Of a stretch of DNA of 64,000 bases, positions 23,664 to 33,507 are shown one piece after another. The position numbers and the translations under genes were made by a program. The stretch covers positions 1,612,001 through 1,676,000 of the forward strand of contig JBICHN010000011.1 in the NCBI GenBank assembly GCA_043101845.1, read 5' to 3'. The notes under the pieces were generated by a model. That model searched no databases, was not told where the DNA came from, and saw only the letters and a program-made list of their open reading frames with translations. How positions within the stretch are numbered: position 1 is the first letter of the stretch; each line of letters opens with the position of its first letter. This DNA comes from JBICHN01 sp043101845 (GTDB lineage Bacteria > Planctomycetota > Phycisphaerae > Phycisphaerales > UBA5793).

Positions 23664-25064
23664 TTGAAGGCGATAGTGACGGTGCTGATTCTGGTGGTCG
23701 CGCTTCTCGCGATCGCCGCCTGGCTTGGACCGCTCGCGGTGGAGCGAATCCGTGATCGGCTTCCTGAAGGGGAGCCGACACTCGTTCGACTGGAGGAGCC
23801 GGAGCGCGGAGACCTCGTCGAACGAGTTCAGGCGCCCGGACAGATCGAGCCGAAGACGAATGTCGAGATCAGCGCGCGTGTCTCCGCGCGGATCGTTGAA
23901 CTCCCCTTCGACGAAGGCGATCGGGTGAAGGCGAACGACCTCGTGGTTCGTCTCGACTCCGCGGATCTCGAAGCGAGACTCAAGGCGGCTCGGGCTCGCC
24001 GCGCCGCCCAGGACGCCGGGATCCGGGTCGCCGAAGCGCGGCTCGAGTCGCAGCGGGCCCAGATTGATTCGACCCGGGCCGCGCTGCTCGAAGCCGAACT
24101 CAACTTCGACCGGCAGACCGGGCTTCTCGAGTCGCGCGATGTGAGTCAGTCCGTGGTCGACAGCGCGCTCGCCGCGGTTGATCAGCTCAAGGCGCAGCTC
24201 GCCGGACAGGAGGCGTCCCTCAACGCCGACACGCTCAATCTCGAAGTCATGCGGCACAACCTCGAAGTCGCCGACGCCGAAATCTCCCAGGCCGAGGATG
24301 AGCTCAGTTACACGACCATCCGCACGCCCATCGACGGAATCGTGACTCGATTGAATGGAGAGGTCGGCGAAGTGGTCATCACCGGGACGATGAACAATCC
24401 CGGCACGGTCATTCTCGAAGTCGCCGATCTGAACACCATGCTCCTCGTCGCGCAGGTCGACGAAGCGGATATCGGCGCGCTCGAGGTCGGACAGCGCGCC
24501 GTCATTCGGATCAACGCCTATCCCGATCGTGAGTTCGAGGGTGTCGTCGACTTCATCGCTCTGACGAATTCGACCGCGAACGATGGTTCGAAGTACTACC
24601 GCACGGAAATCCTCATCGATACCGACGGACGGCGAATCTACTCGGGTCTGACCGCCGATGTCGAGATCGAAACCAGACGGCACGAAGACATCCTGAAGGT
24701 TCCGAGCCAGGCGATCCTCGCTCGCCCGGTTGACGATCTGCCGCTCGAGGTCCGCAAGAACAATCCGGATGTCGACATGACGAAGACCTTCGCCACCGTC
24801 GTGTACCGGTTCCTTGAGGGAAAGGCTTCGGTCACACCGGTGACGATCTCGGCGAGCGATCTCACGCATACCGTGGTCCTGACCGGGTTGAACGACGACG
24901 ATCGCGTCATCATTGGGCCATTCAAGGAACTCGAGGGACTCGCCCACGATCGCGAAGTGAAGGACGAGGCGGTGGCGGCCGAGGAGAAGCGACAGGCCGA
25001 ACTCGAAAAGGCGGCGTCGGATCAGGAGGGGGACGAGGAAGCGACGGCCAATGTCGATTCGTAA
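23664..25064 (+). CDS. MacA/HlyD-type periplasmic adaptor of an efflux pump
   Basis: A 466-residue membrane-fusion protein. TTG 23664 is chosen (CGGAG seven bases upstream); the open frame reaches GTG 23610. An N-terminal membrane anchor (VTVLILVVALLAIAAWLG) is followed by a biotinyl-lipoyl-like half (RVQAPGQIEPKTNVEISARVS), a long coiled-coil hairpin (AARRARAAQDAG to SQAEDELSYTTIRTPIDG), and the barrel with QVDEADIGALEVGQ. The acidic, lysine-alanine C-terminal tail is unusual. It overlaps the ATPase gene by 14 bases. With the next three genes it makes a complete tripartite export system; the substrate is unknown. Confidence 0.9.
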   Translation: MKAIVTVLILVVALLAIAAWLGPLAVERIRDRLPEGEPTLVRLEEPERGDLVERVQAPGQIEPKTNVEISARVSARIVELPFDEGDRVKANDLVVRLDSADLEARLKAARARRAAQDAGIRVAEARLESQRAQIDSTRAALLEAELNFDRQTGLLESRDVSQSVVDSALAAVDQLKAQLAGQEASLNADTLNLEVMRHNLEVADAEISQAEDELSYTTIRTPIDGIVTRLNGEVGEVVITGTMNNPGTVILEVADLNTMLLVAQVDEADIGALEVGQRAVIRINAYPDREFEGVVDFIALTNSTANDGSKYYRTEILIDTDGRRIYSGLTADVEIETRRHEDILKVPSQAILARPVDDLPLEVRKNNPDVDMTKTFATVVYRFLEGKASVTPVTISASDLTHTVVLTGLNDDDRVIIGPFKELEGLAHDREVKDEAVAAEEKRQAELEKAASDQEGDEEATANVDS

Positions 25065-25893
25065 CGCCCCGAATTCGATTCACGCCTCGCCTGGCGACCG
25101 CCCGGTCATTCGAATCGAGGGCGTGCGGAAGATCTACAAAGTCGGAGTGGAGACCATTCGCGCGCTCGACGGCGTAGACCTGGAGGTCTTCGACAACGAG
25201 TTTGTGGCGGTGATGGGCGCCTCCGGATCAGGCAAGAGCACGCTGATGAACATCCTTGGCTGCCTTGATCAGCCAACGGAAGGTCGTTATGAGCTTGACG
25301 GGAAGCTCGTGAGCAAGCTCGGCGGAGGCGCGCTGGCGCAGATTCGCAATGAGCGCATCGGATTCGTCTTTCAATCGTTCGAACTCATGTCGCGTCAAAG
25401 CGCGCTCAAGAATGTCGAGCTCCCGCTGATCTACTCGAATCATGGCTGGCTGAAACGCCGCCAGCTCGCCAAGGCGGCCCTGACCCGGGTCGGACTCGGC
25501 GATCGGATGAGCCATCGTCCGAATCAGTTGTCTGGCGGTCAGAAGCAACGGGTCGCGATCGCCCGTGCGCTCGTGGCGCAGCCGTCCATACTTCTCGCCG
25601 ACGAGCCGACCGGGAACCTCGACAGCCGAACCACCGAGGAGATCCTCGGCCTGTTCGAGCAGTTGCACACCGAGGGTCAGACGATCATCATGGTGACGCA
25701 CGAGGATGATGTCGCGGCCCGCGCGAAACGCGTCATCACCATGCGAGACGGAAAGGTTCTGACCGACGAGGTCACCTCCGCCGGCGCCGTATCAGTCATT
25801 CCGCGCGGGAGCGGCGCGTCGGGCAATCGGCCGTCTTCCCTTGCGGCTGGCGCGAGCCGATCGACGCCGCGGCCGGAGGGGGCCTCGGCGTGA
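25051..25893 (+). CDS. MacB-type ABC transporter ATP-binding protein
   Basis: A 280-residue ATPase with Walker A GASGSGKST, Q-loop (FVFQSFELM), signature LSGGQKQRVAIARAL, Walker B ILLADEPTG, and the H-loop MVTHEDD. It belongs to the LolD/MacB/FtsE class that powers mechanotransmission across the envelope instead of transport through the membrane. The C-terminal 40 residues beyond the ATPase are low-complexity (SGASGNRPSSLAAGASR). The ATG at 25051 overlaps the adaptor gene, and its stop overlaps the GTG start of the permease by four bases, so all are translationally coupled. Confidence 0.95.
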   Translation: MSIRNAPNSIHASPGDRPVIRIEGVRKIYKVGVETIRALDGVDLEVFDNEFVAVMGASGSGKSTLMNILGCLDQPTEGRYELDGKLVSKLGGGALAQIRNERIGFVFQSFELMSRQSALKNVELPLIYSNHGWLKRRQLAKAALTRVGLGDRMSHRPNQLSGGQKQRVAIARALVAQPSILLADEPTGNLDSRTTEEILGLFEQLHTEGQTIIMVTHEDDVAARAKRVITMRDGKVLTDEVTSAGAVSVIPRGSGASGNRPSSLAAGASRSTPRPEGASA

Positions 25894-27149
25894 AACTCGT
25901 CGCTTTCCCATTTCGAATCGTGCGGCTCTTCGTTCAGAGTCTCAATCTCGCCGTGGGACAGATTTGGGCGAACAAGCTCCGTTCGACGCTGACGACGCTG
26001 GGCATCATCATCGGCGTCGCGTCGGTGACTGCGGTGATCGCGGCGCTCACCGGTATGAAGACCTTTGTACTCGACGAGTTCGAGTCGTTCGGCACGAACA
26101 AGATCTTCATGATGCCGCGCTGGCCTGACGAAGGTCGTCTCGCGCACGCCTCCTGGCGTGTCATCCGATTCATGCCGGAACATTTCGAGGGATGGGAGCA
26201 GTATTGTCCGTCGGTGTCCGGGCTCACACGCATTCGCGAGATCGGCGGTGTCATTCGTTATGGCGAACGGACGGTCGAGAACGCTCGACTCACGGGGATC
26301 GAGCCGGATTGGCATGAGATCGAGAATCGCCTGGTCATCCAGGGCCGCACCTTCAACCTCACCGATAAAGAAGAAGCGTTGCAGGTCTGCATCATCTCGA
26401 CTCAGTTGCGCGATGATTTGCGCATGGACCGGGACTGCACGGGTCAATCGATTCTGATCAATGATCGTCGGTTCACGGTCATCGGACTCATCGAGCCGAA
26501 GCCGCAGGGGGGCATGTTCCAGGATTCGTCCGCCGAGGCGGAACTCTACATTCCATTCTCGACGGCATGGAAGATGAATGAGGGATGGATGATGGCCATG
26601 GCCTCGAGCGCCACGCCCGAGGTCTCCGAAGATGCGAAGGCGGAACTTCGCGCCCTGCTGCGTCGCAACCGTCAGCTCCGGCCGGATGATCCGGACACCT
26701 TCCGTCTGGAAGTGATGCAGGAGTATCTCGAGGACTTCAAGAACATTTCGCAGGCGATTACGACGGTCGCGGCCGGAATCGTGGCGATCTCGTTGCTCGT
26801 AGGCGGGATCGGCATCATGAACATCATGCTCGTCTCCGTCTCTGAGCGCACGCGCGAGATCGGATTGCGCAAGGCGGTGGGCGCCCGACCCTCCGCGATA
26901 CTCATGCAGTTCCTCGTCGAGGCGGTGACGCTCTGTCTCGTGGGCGGACTGGTCGGGCTCGCCGGTGGTCAGGCGATCACCATGGCGATGCAGAATATCG
27001 AGGGGGCCAACCTCGACAAGGCGTATATTCCCGCGCTGGCGGTCGTCCTCGCCTTTGGATTCTCGAGCCTTGTCGGAGTGGTCTTCGGCATGTTCCCGGC
27101 TCTCAAAGCTTCCCGACTCGATCCGATCGAGGCACTTCGACATGAGTGA
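25890..27149 (+). CDS. MacB-type ABC transporter permease
   Basis: A 419-residue permease with four transmembrane segments in the MacB/FtsX layout: one near the N-terminus (STLTTLGIIIGVASVTAVIA), a large periplasmic MacB_PCD-like domain (about residues 50-280), and three at the C-terminus, with the diagnostic cytoplasmic loop NIMLVSVSERTREIGLRKAVGA. The GTG start at 25890 overlaps the upstream stop and has GGAGGGGG ahead of it. The stop overlaps the ATG of the TolC-like gene by eight bases. In Escherichia coli the two MacB domains are fused; here ATPase and permease are separate proteins. Confidence 0.95.
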   Translation: MKLVAFPFRIVRLFVQSLNLAVGQIWANKLRSTLTTLGIIIGVASVTAVIAALTGMKTFVLDEFESFGTNKIFMMPRWPDEGRLAHASWRVIRFMPEHFEGWEQYCPSVSGLTRIREIGGVIRYGERTVENARLTGIEPDWHEIENRLVIQGRTFNLTDKEEALQVCIISTQLRDDLRMDRDCTGQSILINDRRFTVIGLIEPKPQGGMFQDSSAEAELYIPFSTAWKMNEGWMMAMASSATPEVSEDAKAELRALLRRNRQLRPDDPDTFRLEVMQEYLEDFKNISQAITTVAAGIVAISLLVGGIGIMNIMLVSVSERTREIGLRKAVGARPSAILMQFLVEAVTLCLVGGLVGLAGGQAITMAMQNIEGANLDKAYIPALAVVLAFGFSSLVGVVFGMFPALKASRLDPIEALRHE

Positions 27150-28848
27150 AATGGCGCGTGGGTGGGCGTCGGCGATCTTCGTGATCGTCGGCGTGATGAC
27201 GATTCTGGCCCTGGGTCCCGGCTGCCAGCGGAGTCCCTTCGACGACAAGCGATTCATGCGGCTCGAGGTGGATCGCGACCGGGTGCGCGAAGTCGACACA
27301 CTCGATCTGGAAACCCGCGAACGGGCGCGCGAGGTCGATCCGGAGGAAGTAGACATCGACGCCTACGCGCGTCATCTCCAGGATCCTGATGATCCGCTCC
27401 CGCTTACGATCGACGCCTGTCGCGCGATCGCGCTCGAGCACAACCTCGATCTCAAAGTCGAGCTCGTCAATCCGCTTATCGCCGCGGAGCAGGTGAGCGA
27501 GGAGGAAGCTCGTTTCGAAGCGCTCTTCTTCTCGAACATCAACTATGCGAATACGGATTCGCCGACTTCGAGCACGCTCTCCGGTTCGCAGACGGAAAGC
27601 CTGAGCGTCGAGCCGGGTTTCGAGCTGCCGCTGCGCACAGGTGGCTCCGTTTCGGTGAGCGTGCCGATGAATCAGTTCGAGACGAACAACATCTTCTCCA
27701 CGCTCAATCCGGCCTATGCCACCGACCTCGCGATCTCGCTGAGCCAGCCACTTCTGCGCAATGCCGGTGTACGGGCGAATACGAATGCCATCCGCATCGC
27801 GCGATACAGCTCGTACGCGGCGCAGGCCCGCACGAAGCTGCAGCTCATCCAGGTGCTCACCGCCGTCGATCGAGTCTACTGGCGTCTCTACGCGGCGCGC
27901 CGTGAACTTGAAGTGCGCAAGGATGAGTATGACCTCGCGGTCGCCCAGCGCGAGCGCGCACAACGGCGCGTCAACGCCGGCGACGCGGCGGAGGTAGAAG
28001 TCATTCGGGCCGAAGCCGCGGTCGCGGAGCGCGTCGAGGGAATCATCCTCGCCGAGAACGCCGTACGGGACCGCGAGCGCGACCTCAAACGCATCATGAA
28101 CCGGCCGGGACTCGACCTCGGCTCGTCGACGATCATCGTTCCGTCGACCGAGCCCACGCCGGTGCGCTATGCCGTCGAGGCGCGGGCGCTCGCCGAAGCG
28201 GCGCTCGAGCAGCGCATGGAGATGCTCGAGTTGCAGATCCAACTCGCTCAGGATGACAGCCAGATCGCGTTCGCCCGGAACCAGGTTCTTCCGCTCGTCG
28301 ATTTCACCTACAGCTACAACATCAACGGCCTCGGTCCGACCTGGAACGACTCATTCGACCTCCTCGTCGACAACCGCTTCGAGGACCATGTGTTCGGTCT
28401 ACAGGTCCGAATTCCACTTGGGAATGAGGCGGCCGAGAGTCGCTTCCGCCAGGCTGTCCTGCAGCGATTGCAGCGGTACGCCACTCGTGAGCAGCGCGCG
28501 ACGGCGATTCGGCAGGAAGTCTTCAACGCCGTCGATCAACTCGAAGCGAACTGGCAGCGCGTGCTCGCGTCCCGTCAGGCGGTGCTCGCAGCGCAACGCG
28601 AACTCTCCGCGGAGGAGCGGCAGTTCGAGCTTGGTCTCCGCGTGTCCACCGATGTGCTTGACGCGCAGTCTCGCTTTGCCAACGCCCAACTCGCGTTCAT
28701 CCGTGCGATCACCGAGTACGAGATCGCCCGCGTGGACATCGCCTTCGCGACGGGCACGGTGCTCGGCGCGTCGCGTGTGCAGTGGGCGCCGGCGCCGCCC
28801 GAGATCGAAGTTGATTACGGTCGGGCGGTGCGGGAAGTCATCAACTGA
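27142..28848 (+). CDS. TolC-family outer membrane efflux lipoprotein
   Basis: A 568-residue outer-membrane channel protein. It starts at ATG 27142 inside the permease gene. The N-terminus has a signal sequence ending in LALGPGC, a possible lipoprotein site though with Pro at -2. An acidic segment (REVDPEEVDIDAYARHL) precedes two OEP repeats: ACRAIALEHNLDLKVE, then ISLSQPLLRNAG, and in the second half LAEAALEQRMEMLELQIQLA and ELGLRVSTDVLDAQSRFANAQL, the TolC-type helical barrel signatures. It closes the tripartite operon, whose 3' end is convergent with the MATE gene eight bases away. Confidence 0.88.
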   Translation: MSEMARGWASAIFVIVGVMTILALGPGCQRSPFDDKRFMRLEVDRDRVREVDTLDLETRERAREVDPEEVDIDAYARHLQDPDDPLPLTIDACRAIALEHNLDLKVELVNPLIAAEQVSEEEARFEALFFSNINYANTDSPTSSTLSGSQTESLSVEPGFELPLRTGGSVSVSVPMNQFETNNIFSTLNPAYATDLAISLSQPLLRNAGVRANTNAIRIARYSSYAAQARTKLQLIQVLTAVDRVYWRLYAARRELEVRKDEYDLAVAQRERAQRRVNAGDAAEVEVIRAEAAVAERVEGIILAENAVRDRERDLKRIMNRPGLDLGSSTIIVPSTEPTPVRYAVEARALAEAALEQRMEMLELQIQLAQDDSQIAFARNQVLPLVDFTYSYNINGLGPTWNDSFDLLVDNRFEDHVFGLQVRIPLGNEAAESRFRQAVLQRLQRYATREQRATAIRQEVFNAVDQLEANWQRVLASRQAVLAAQRELSAEERQFELGLRVSTDVLDAQSRFANAQLAFIRAITEYEIARVDIAFATGTVLGASRVQWAPAPPEIEVDYGRAVREVIN

Positions 28849-28856
28849 GAACCGGG

Positions 28857-30368
28857 TCAGACCTGCACTGTGCGCCAGCCGCCGTGCAGGAAACGCGCAA
28901 GAAACGCGAGGCCGCGGACACCGAGTTCGGCGCACAGTCCGATCCACATTCCCACGAGACCGAGTTCGCCGTCGCGGAAGACCACGCCGAAGTACCACGC
29001 GAGTGGGATCCGTACGCCCCAGGTCGTCACCCAGGTAAGAAGCATCGACGCGGTGGTGTCGCCCGCGCCGCGCAGGCCTCCCCGGATCACCATCGCCATG
29101 GCGAAGAAGACCTGCACGAAGCCGCAGATCATGAGGAGTTGCGGAGCGAGTTCGAGATGAATCGGCTGGCGGCTGATGAGATAGGTCAGAAACTCACCGG
29201 CGAAGATGAACACGAGGCCGGCGAGTCCCATGAGAATCATGCCGAGCACGGTGCATGCCGCGATCGCTCTCGTCGCCATGCGCGGGTTGTCGGCGCCGAG
29301 ATACTGGCCGGCCAGCGCGCCCGCCGCGACGCCGAGCGCGAAGCCCGGCATGAAGCTGAACGCTTCCCACTGGACCGTGATGATGTGGGCGCCAAGAAGT
29401 CCCTCGGTCTGACCGGTCTTCTCGACGATGATCCCGAGCAGCCAGAAGACGGCGATGAGCTGACCGGCCCACATGCCGAAGCCGTCGAGAAAGCTTGGAA
29501 GTCCGATGCGCACGACCCGGCGGAAGATCTCCCAGTTCGGACGGAGTGCGGGGAGTTCCAGCCGCAGGTCATGCACACCGCGAAGCATGAGCAGCGCAAT
29601 GAGGACCGCGCCGACCGCCTTGCCGATGACCGTCCCGAGAGCGATGCCGACCACATGAAGGTCGAACGAAAACGGATTTTCGATCACGACACCAATCGCG
29701 GGGAGCGGAATCGACACCCCTGAGAGAATCCAGCTCGCCAGGATGTTGACGACATTGACGACGACCATGATGAGAAAGGGTCGTGTGGTCTCTCCGGCGC
29801 CATGAAGACAGTTGATCGAGACGAAAAGGAAACCGATAAGCGGCATGCCGAGGGCGAGAATGCGGGTGTATTGCAGGCAGTAGAGCGTGGCTTCCTCACT
29901 GAGATTGGCGAGCGACGCGAGCGGACGGGCGATGAACCACAGGACGATTCCAACGACAAATCCCCACGCGATCGCGAAGAGGACCGACTGTCCGAGAGTT
30001 CGTTGCGCAAGGTCCCGGTCGCCGGCGCCGATCGCTCGCGCAATGAGGGCCATGCCTCCGATGCCGATCGCAGCCATGGCGACGCTGATGAACCAGCTCA
30101 GATACCCCGCGATGCCGACGCCGTCGAGCGCCGGCGTCGCCATGTCGCCCGGCAGATGTCCGGCGAGCGCCTTGTCGACGAGTTGAACGAGCGCGTTCGC
30201 AAACTGCTCGAGCAGGACCGGCAAGGCGAGAATGAGAATGGCGACGGGAAGTGACTTGCCGGCGAGTCGCCCGCCTCGAATGGCGCCGGGCGCAGGAGCG
30301 GATGGCGCGGGGTCCTCAACCGCCTCAGACGAATCGACAAGTTCCGTGCCGGACGGCGGGGGTGACAT
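28857..30368 (-). CDS. MATE family efflux transporter
   Basis: A 503-residue 12-helix transporter of the MATE superfamily, sodium- or proton-driven export of drugs or metabolites. Matching segments are ILALPVLLEQFANALVQLVDKALAGHL, GGMALIARAIGAGDRDLAQRTLGQS, CLHGAGETTRPF and GLRGAGDTTASMLLTWVTTWGVRIPLAW. A proline-rich cytoplasmic N-terminus of about 35 residues precedes the first helix. Substrate is unknown. The gene is convergent with the tripartite pump and divergent from the zinc-ribbon membrane protein gene. Confidence 0.92.
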   Translation of the reverse strand: MSPPPSGTELVDSSEAVEDPAPSAPAPGAIRGGRLAGKSLPVAILILALPVLLEQFANALVQLVDKALAGHLPGDMATPALDGVGIAGYLSWFISVAMAAIGIGGMALIARAIGAGDRDLAQRTLGQSVLFAIAWGFVVGIVLWFIARPLASLANLSEEATLYCLQYTRILALGMPLIGFLFVSINCLHGAGETTRPFLIMVVVNVVNILASWILSGVSIPLPAIGVVIENPFSFDLHVVGIALGTVIGKAVGAVLIALLMLRGVHDLRLELPALRPNWEIFRRVVRIGLPSFLDGFGMWAGQLIAVFWLLGIIVEKTGQTEGLLGAHIITVQWEAFSFMPGFALGVAAGALAGQYLGADNPRMATRAIAACTVLGMILMGLAGLVFIFAGEFLTYLISRQPIHLELAPQLLMICGFVQVFFAMAMVIRGGLRGAGDTTASMLLTWVTTWGVRIPLAWYFGVVFRDGELGLVGMWIGLCAELGVRGLAFLARFLHGGWRTVQV

Positions 30369-30478
30369 GGTCCGCGACTATAGGGACGCCGGTCGGATGA
30401 TCGTCGCGTCATCGGCAACCGACTTGCAAGCCGAGTCGAAGGTCGCCATAGTAGTGAAGCCGGGTCGAAAGCCAGTCA

Positions 30479-31555
30479 ATGAGTGCCTCACCGTCACCCC
30501 TGCGCATGAATCATGAGCTTTCCGAACACGAGGAGTCCTCGGCCACTCCGGCCGTCGGGCGAACGGTCGCGGTCGGCCTGCCGTGTGTTCGCTGTGGATA
30601 CGACCTGCGCGGTCTCAAAGCGGGCGGCGTCTGTCCAGAGTGCGGGCTTGAAGTCAGGCGGACGCTGCTCTTTGTCGTCGATCCCGCGCGCAGTCGCATT
30701 GCGCCCCTGAGAGACCCCGCCGCGGCCGGGCGGCGGCTGATCGTCATCGCTGGACTAATCTATCTGGCCGCGTTGCTCCTCTGGTCCCCGCATGTCATCG
30801 AGGCGTACGCGCGAGGATGGGAAGAAAGCGCGATTGATCTCGCCTCACGCGCGCAGATTCTCACCGCGATCGCCGGCGCTTGCGGAATCTTCGCGGTGCT
30901 CGTGGCGGCCCGACTTCATCGTCCGCTCGAAGCGGAGGCCGAGCCTTCCGAATACCACCGTGGCCTGCGACGATTCCGGCTCGGGATTCTCGGCTGGAGT
31001 TTCCTTCTCTTCGCCCTCGCCATCTACGACCTCGAGTTGTCGCCACCGACTGCGGTGGCCTTCGGAGTGAACGAGATCGATCTGGCTCGTACCGGCCTCC
31101 GATTTGCGCTCACGGCGACTGCCATCCTGGCGGTAAGCGGCATCCAACCGGTCGTGCGGCTCGTGGAGCTTCGGAGCCTGAGCCATCGAACTGGTCGGGT
31201 AAGCCGTCAAGGGTTTGCTGCGATGACGCTGGCGCTCATTGTCGTTGGGGGCGGGGATCTCGTCCGGCTCGTCGTCGCCACGCTCGAAGAGCGCAAGGCG
31301 CCCGATTCGGTCATTACCGCCCTGGGATTCGGATCACTCATCCTCATCCTCATCGGGGCGGCGATGGTCACCCTCGCTCTCGCGAGCGTTCTGCTCGACG
31401 CCTTTCGACTTCGTCGAGGGATGAACCGGCGGGCCTACACCCTCGATGAACTGCTCGAGCCGGGATCGGGTCTGCCAGCGTGGCAGGCGTCGGCGGACCC
31501 AGTCGACGAGTTGTCAAGTCCGGGTCGCGACGTCGACCCGGATGGATCGCCATAA
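30479..31555 (+). CDS. Zinc-ribbon membrane protein, CxxCGYDLRG family
   Basis: A 358-residue protein. A short zinc ribbon near residues 38-60 (CVRCGYDLRGLKAGGVCPECG) is followed by about six hydrophobic segments (LIVIAGLIYLAALLLWS, LTAIAGACGIFAVLVAARL, LILILIGAAMVTLALAS). The CxxCGYDLRG...CPECG head is a frequent feature of planctomycete membrane proteins of unknown role. The start may be ATG 30479 or ATG 30506; neither has a strong ribosome-binding site. The C-terminus is acidic. It precedes the chaperone cluster by 170 bases, a gap in which I found no gene and no CIRCE operator. Confidence 0.7.
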   Translation: MSASPSPLRMNHELSEHEESSATPAVGRTVAVGLPCVRCGYDLRGLKAGGVCPECGLEVRRTLLFVVDPARSRIAPLRDPAAAGRRLIVIAGLIYLAALLLWSPHVIEAYARGWEESAIDLASRAQILTAIAGACGIFAVLVAARLHRPLEAEAEPSEYHRGLRRFRLGILGWSFLLFALAIYDLELSPPTAVAFGVNEIDLARTGLRFALTATAILAVSGIQPVVRLVELRSLSHRTGRVSRQGFAAMTLALIVVGGGDLVRLVVATLEERKAPDSVITALGFGSLILILIGAAMVTLALASVLLDAFRLRRGMNRRAYTLDELLEPGSGLPAWQASADPVDELSSPGRDVDPDGSP

Positions 31556-31725
31556 GACACTCTATTTATGAGGCTTATCGACTCCGGCGAACTGGCGCTG
31601 GACGGCGCCCGGATTGCGTCCTGTTCGGAGCAGGATATCGCCGCGCTTACAGGTTCCGACCTGTCGAACGCGGCGGGCAGGACCGGATTCGACTCGATCG
31701 ACACTAACCCCTGGAGAGTTCATCC

Positions 31726-33423
31726 ATGGCCGTGAAGGAATTGGCGTTCGACACCGACGCGCGGAATCAGCTGCTCGCCGGCGTCGAGAAGCTCGCCGCC
31801 GCTGTGAAGTCGACCCTTGGCCCGCGCGGGCGGAACGCCGTCATCGACAAGTCGTGGGGAGGCCCCACGGTCACCAAGGACGGAGTGACCGTCGCCGAGG
31901 AGATCGAGCTGCGGAACAAGTTCGAGAACCTTGGCGCGCAGCTCGTCAAGGAGGCGGCGTCGAAGACGAGCGACGACGCGGGGGATGGCACGACGACCGC
32001 GACGGTGCTCGCCGAAGCCGTCTTCAAGGAAGGGCTTCGATATATCGCCGCCGGCGTCGACGCGAACGCCCTTGTGCGCGGCCTGCGTCGCGGCGCCGAA
32101 GCGGCGACGAAGGAAATCGAGTCGCTCGCCCGTCCCGTCGAAGGCAAGGAAGACATCCGGAATGTCGCCACGATCAGCTCGAACAACGACGCCGAGGTTG
32201 GCAAGATCATGGCCGACGCGTTCGACAAGGTCGGTAAGGACGGCGTGATCACGGTCGAAGAAGGAAAGAGTCTCGAGACTTTCGTCGATGTCGTAGAGGG
32301 CATGCAGTTCGACCGCGGCTACCTCTCTCCGAACTTCATCACGAATGTAGATGAGATGAAGGTCGTGCTCGAGAAGCCGCTCATTCTCATCCACGAAGAG
32401 AAGATCGATTCGGTGCAGAAGCTTCTGCCCCTCCTCGAGAAGGCTCAGCAGGCCAAGAAGCCGCTGCTCATCATCGCCGAGGACATCACGGGCGAAGCGC
32501 TGAGCACGCTCGTCATCAATAAGCTTCGCGGCGTGCTTCAGGTCGCCGCGGTGAAGGCGCCCGGGTACGGCGACCGTCGGAAGGCGATGCTCCAGGATCT
32601 CGCCGTGCTGACCGGCGCCGAAGCGATCATGAAGGACCTCGGCGTCGACCTCGATCAGGTCGAACTCGACCAGCTCGGTATGGCGAAGAAGATCGAAATC
32701 GACAACGATTCCACCACCGTGATCGAAGGCGCGGGCTCGACCGAGGCGATTCAGTCGCGCATCGAGCAGATCCGTCGTGAGATCGACGCGACCACGAGTG
32801 ATTACGATCGCGAGAAGCTGCAGGAGCGTCTCGCGAAGCTCGCGGGCGGCGTGGCGCAGATCAATGTGGGCGCCGCGTCGGAAGCCGAACTCAAGCAGAA
32901 GAAGGCGATGGTTGAAGATGCCCTCCACGCGACTCGCGCTGCGATCGCGGAAGGCATCGTGCCCGGTGGTGGCGTGAGCTTTATCCGCGCTCTGCCGGCG
33001 CTCGACAAGGCGAGAAACGCGGCGCGCGGCGACGAGAAGTTCGGCGTCGAACTCCTGGGCAAGGTGCTGCTCACGCCGCTGCGGACCATCGCCGAGAACG
33101 CCGGCGCCAAGGGCGCCGTCGTGGTCGCCAAGGTCGCGGAGAACAAGGGCAGTTTCGGGTTCAACGCGTTGACCGGAGAGTACGGCGACATGCTCAAGAT
33201 GGGCGTCCTGACGCCGGCCCGTGTCGACCGCACTGCGTTGCAGAACGCCGTGTCCGTCGCCTCGCTCCTGCTGACAACCGACTGCATTGTGACCGACAAG
33301 CCTTCCGAGGATGATGGCGACGATCACGCGCACGCCCACGGCGGTGGCATGGGTGGTATGGGAGGCATGGGCGGAATGGGTGGCATGGGCGGCATGGGCG
33401 GCATGGGTGGAATGGGCTTCTAA
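31726..33423 (+). CDS. groEL: Chaperonin GroEL, with a Gly-Gly-Met tail
   Basis: A 565-residue 60-kDa chaperonin. It contains TLGPRGRNAVIDKSWGGPTVTKDGV, the ATPase loop GDGTTTATVLAEAV with its catalytic Asp, the apical domain (YLSPNFITN) and GGVAQINVGAASEAELKQKK, and GIVPGGGVSFIRA near the end. The tail is notable: HAHAH followed by eight GGM units, a long version of the GGM tail that folds into the chaperonin cavity. The ATG has GGAG at nine bases. It is the first of two groEL genes here and is followed, not preceded, by groES. Confidence 0.97.
   Translation: MAVKELAFDTDARNQLLAGVEKLAAAVKSTLGPRGRNAVIDKSWGGPTVTKDGVTVAEEIELRNKFENLGAQLVKEAASKTSDDAGDGTTTATVLAEAVFKEGLRYIAAGVDANALVRGLRRGAEAATKEIESLARPVEGKEDIRNVATISSNNDAEVGKIMADAFDKVGKDGVITVEEGKSLETFVDVVEGMQFDRGYLSPNFITNVDEMKVVLEKPLILIHEEKIDSVQKLLPLLEKAQQAKKPLLIIAEDITGEALSTLVINKLRGVLQVAAVKAPGYGDRRKAMLQDLAVLTGAEAIMKDLGVDLDQVELDQLGMAKKIEIDNDSTTVIEGAGSTEAIQSRIEQIRREIDATTSDYDREKLQERLAKLAGGVAQINVGAASEAELKQKKAMVEDALHATRAAIAEGIVPGGGVSFIRALPALDKARNAARGDEKFGVELLGKVLLTPLRTIAENAGAKGAVVVAKVAENKGSFGFNALTGEYGDMLKMGVLTPARVDRTALQNAVSVASLLLTTDCIVTDKPSEDDGDDHAHAHGGGMGGMGGMGGMGGMGGMGGMGGMGF
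33343..33414 (+). repeat. Eight tandem 9-bp repeats encoding GGM
   Basis: The unit GGN-GGN-ATG is repeated eight times in frame at the end of the first groEL gene. The glycine third positions vary (ggc, ggt, gga), so the array is maintained at the protein level, although it could slip in replication. Confidence 0.9.
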
Positions 33424-33507
33424 TCCGTCGCTGAGTCCATGAATGAAATCAACCGGGGCCGGCCCGTCCGGTCACCGCATGACAAGTGTTCCAAGGAGTC
33501 ATTGACC

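Noticed and set aside
31556..31725. CIRCE heat-shock operator expected before groEL
   Set aside because: No TTAGCACTC-N9-GAGTGCTAA or close match is visible in the 170-base upstream region.
33343..33414. Tandem 9-bp repeats taken as a possible CRISPR-like or microsatellite locus
   Set aside because: They encode the functional GGM tail of GroEL in frame and have varied third positions, so protein-level selection explains them.
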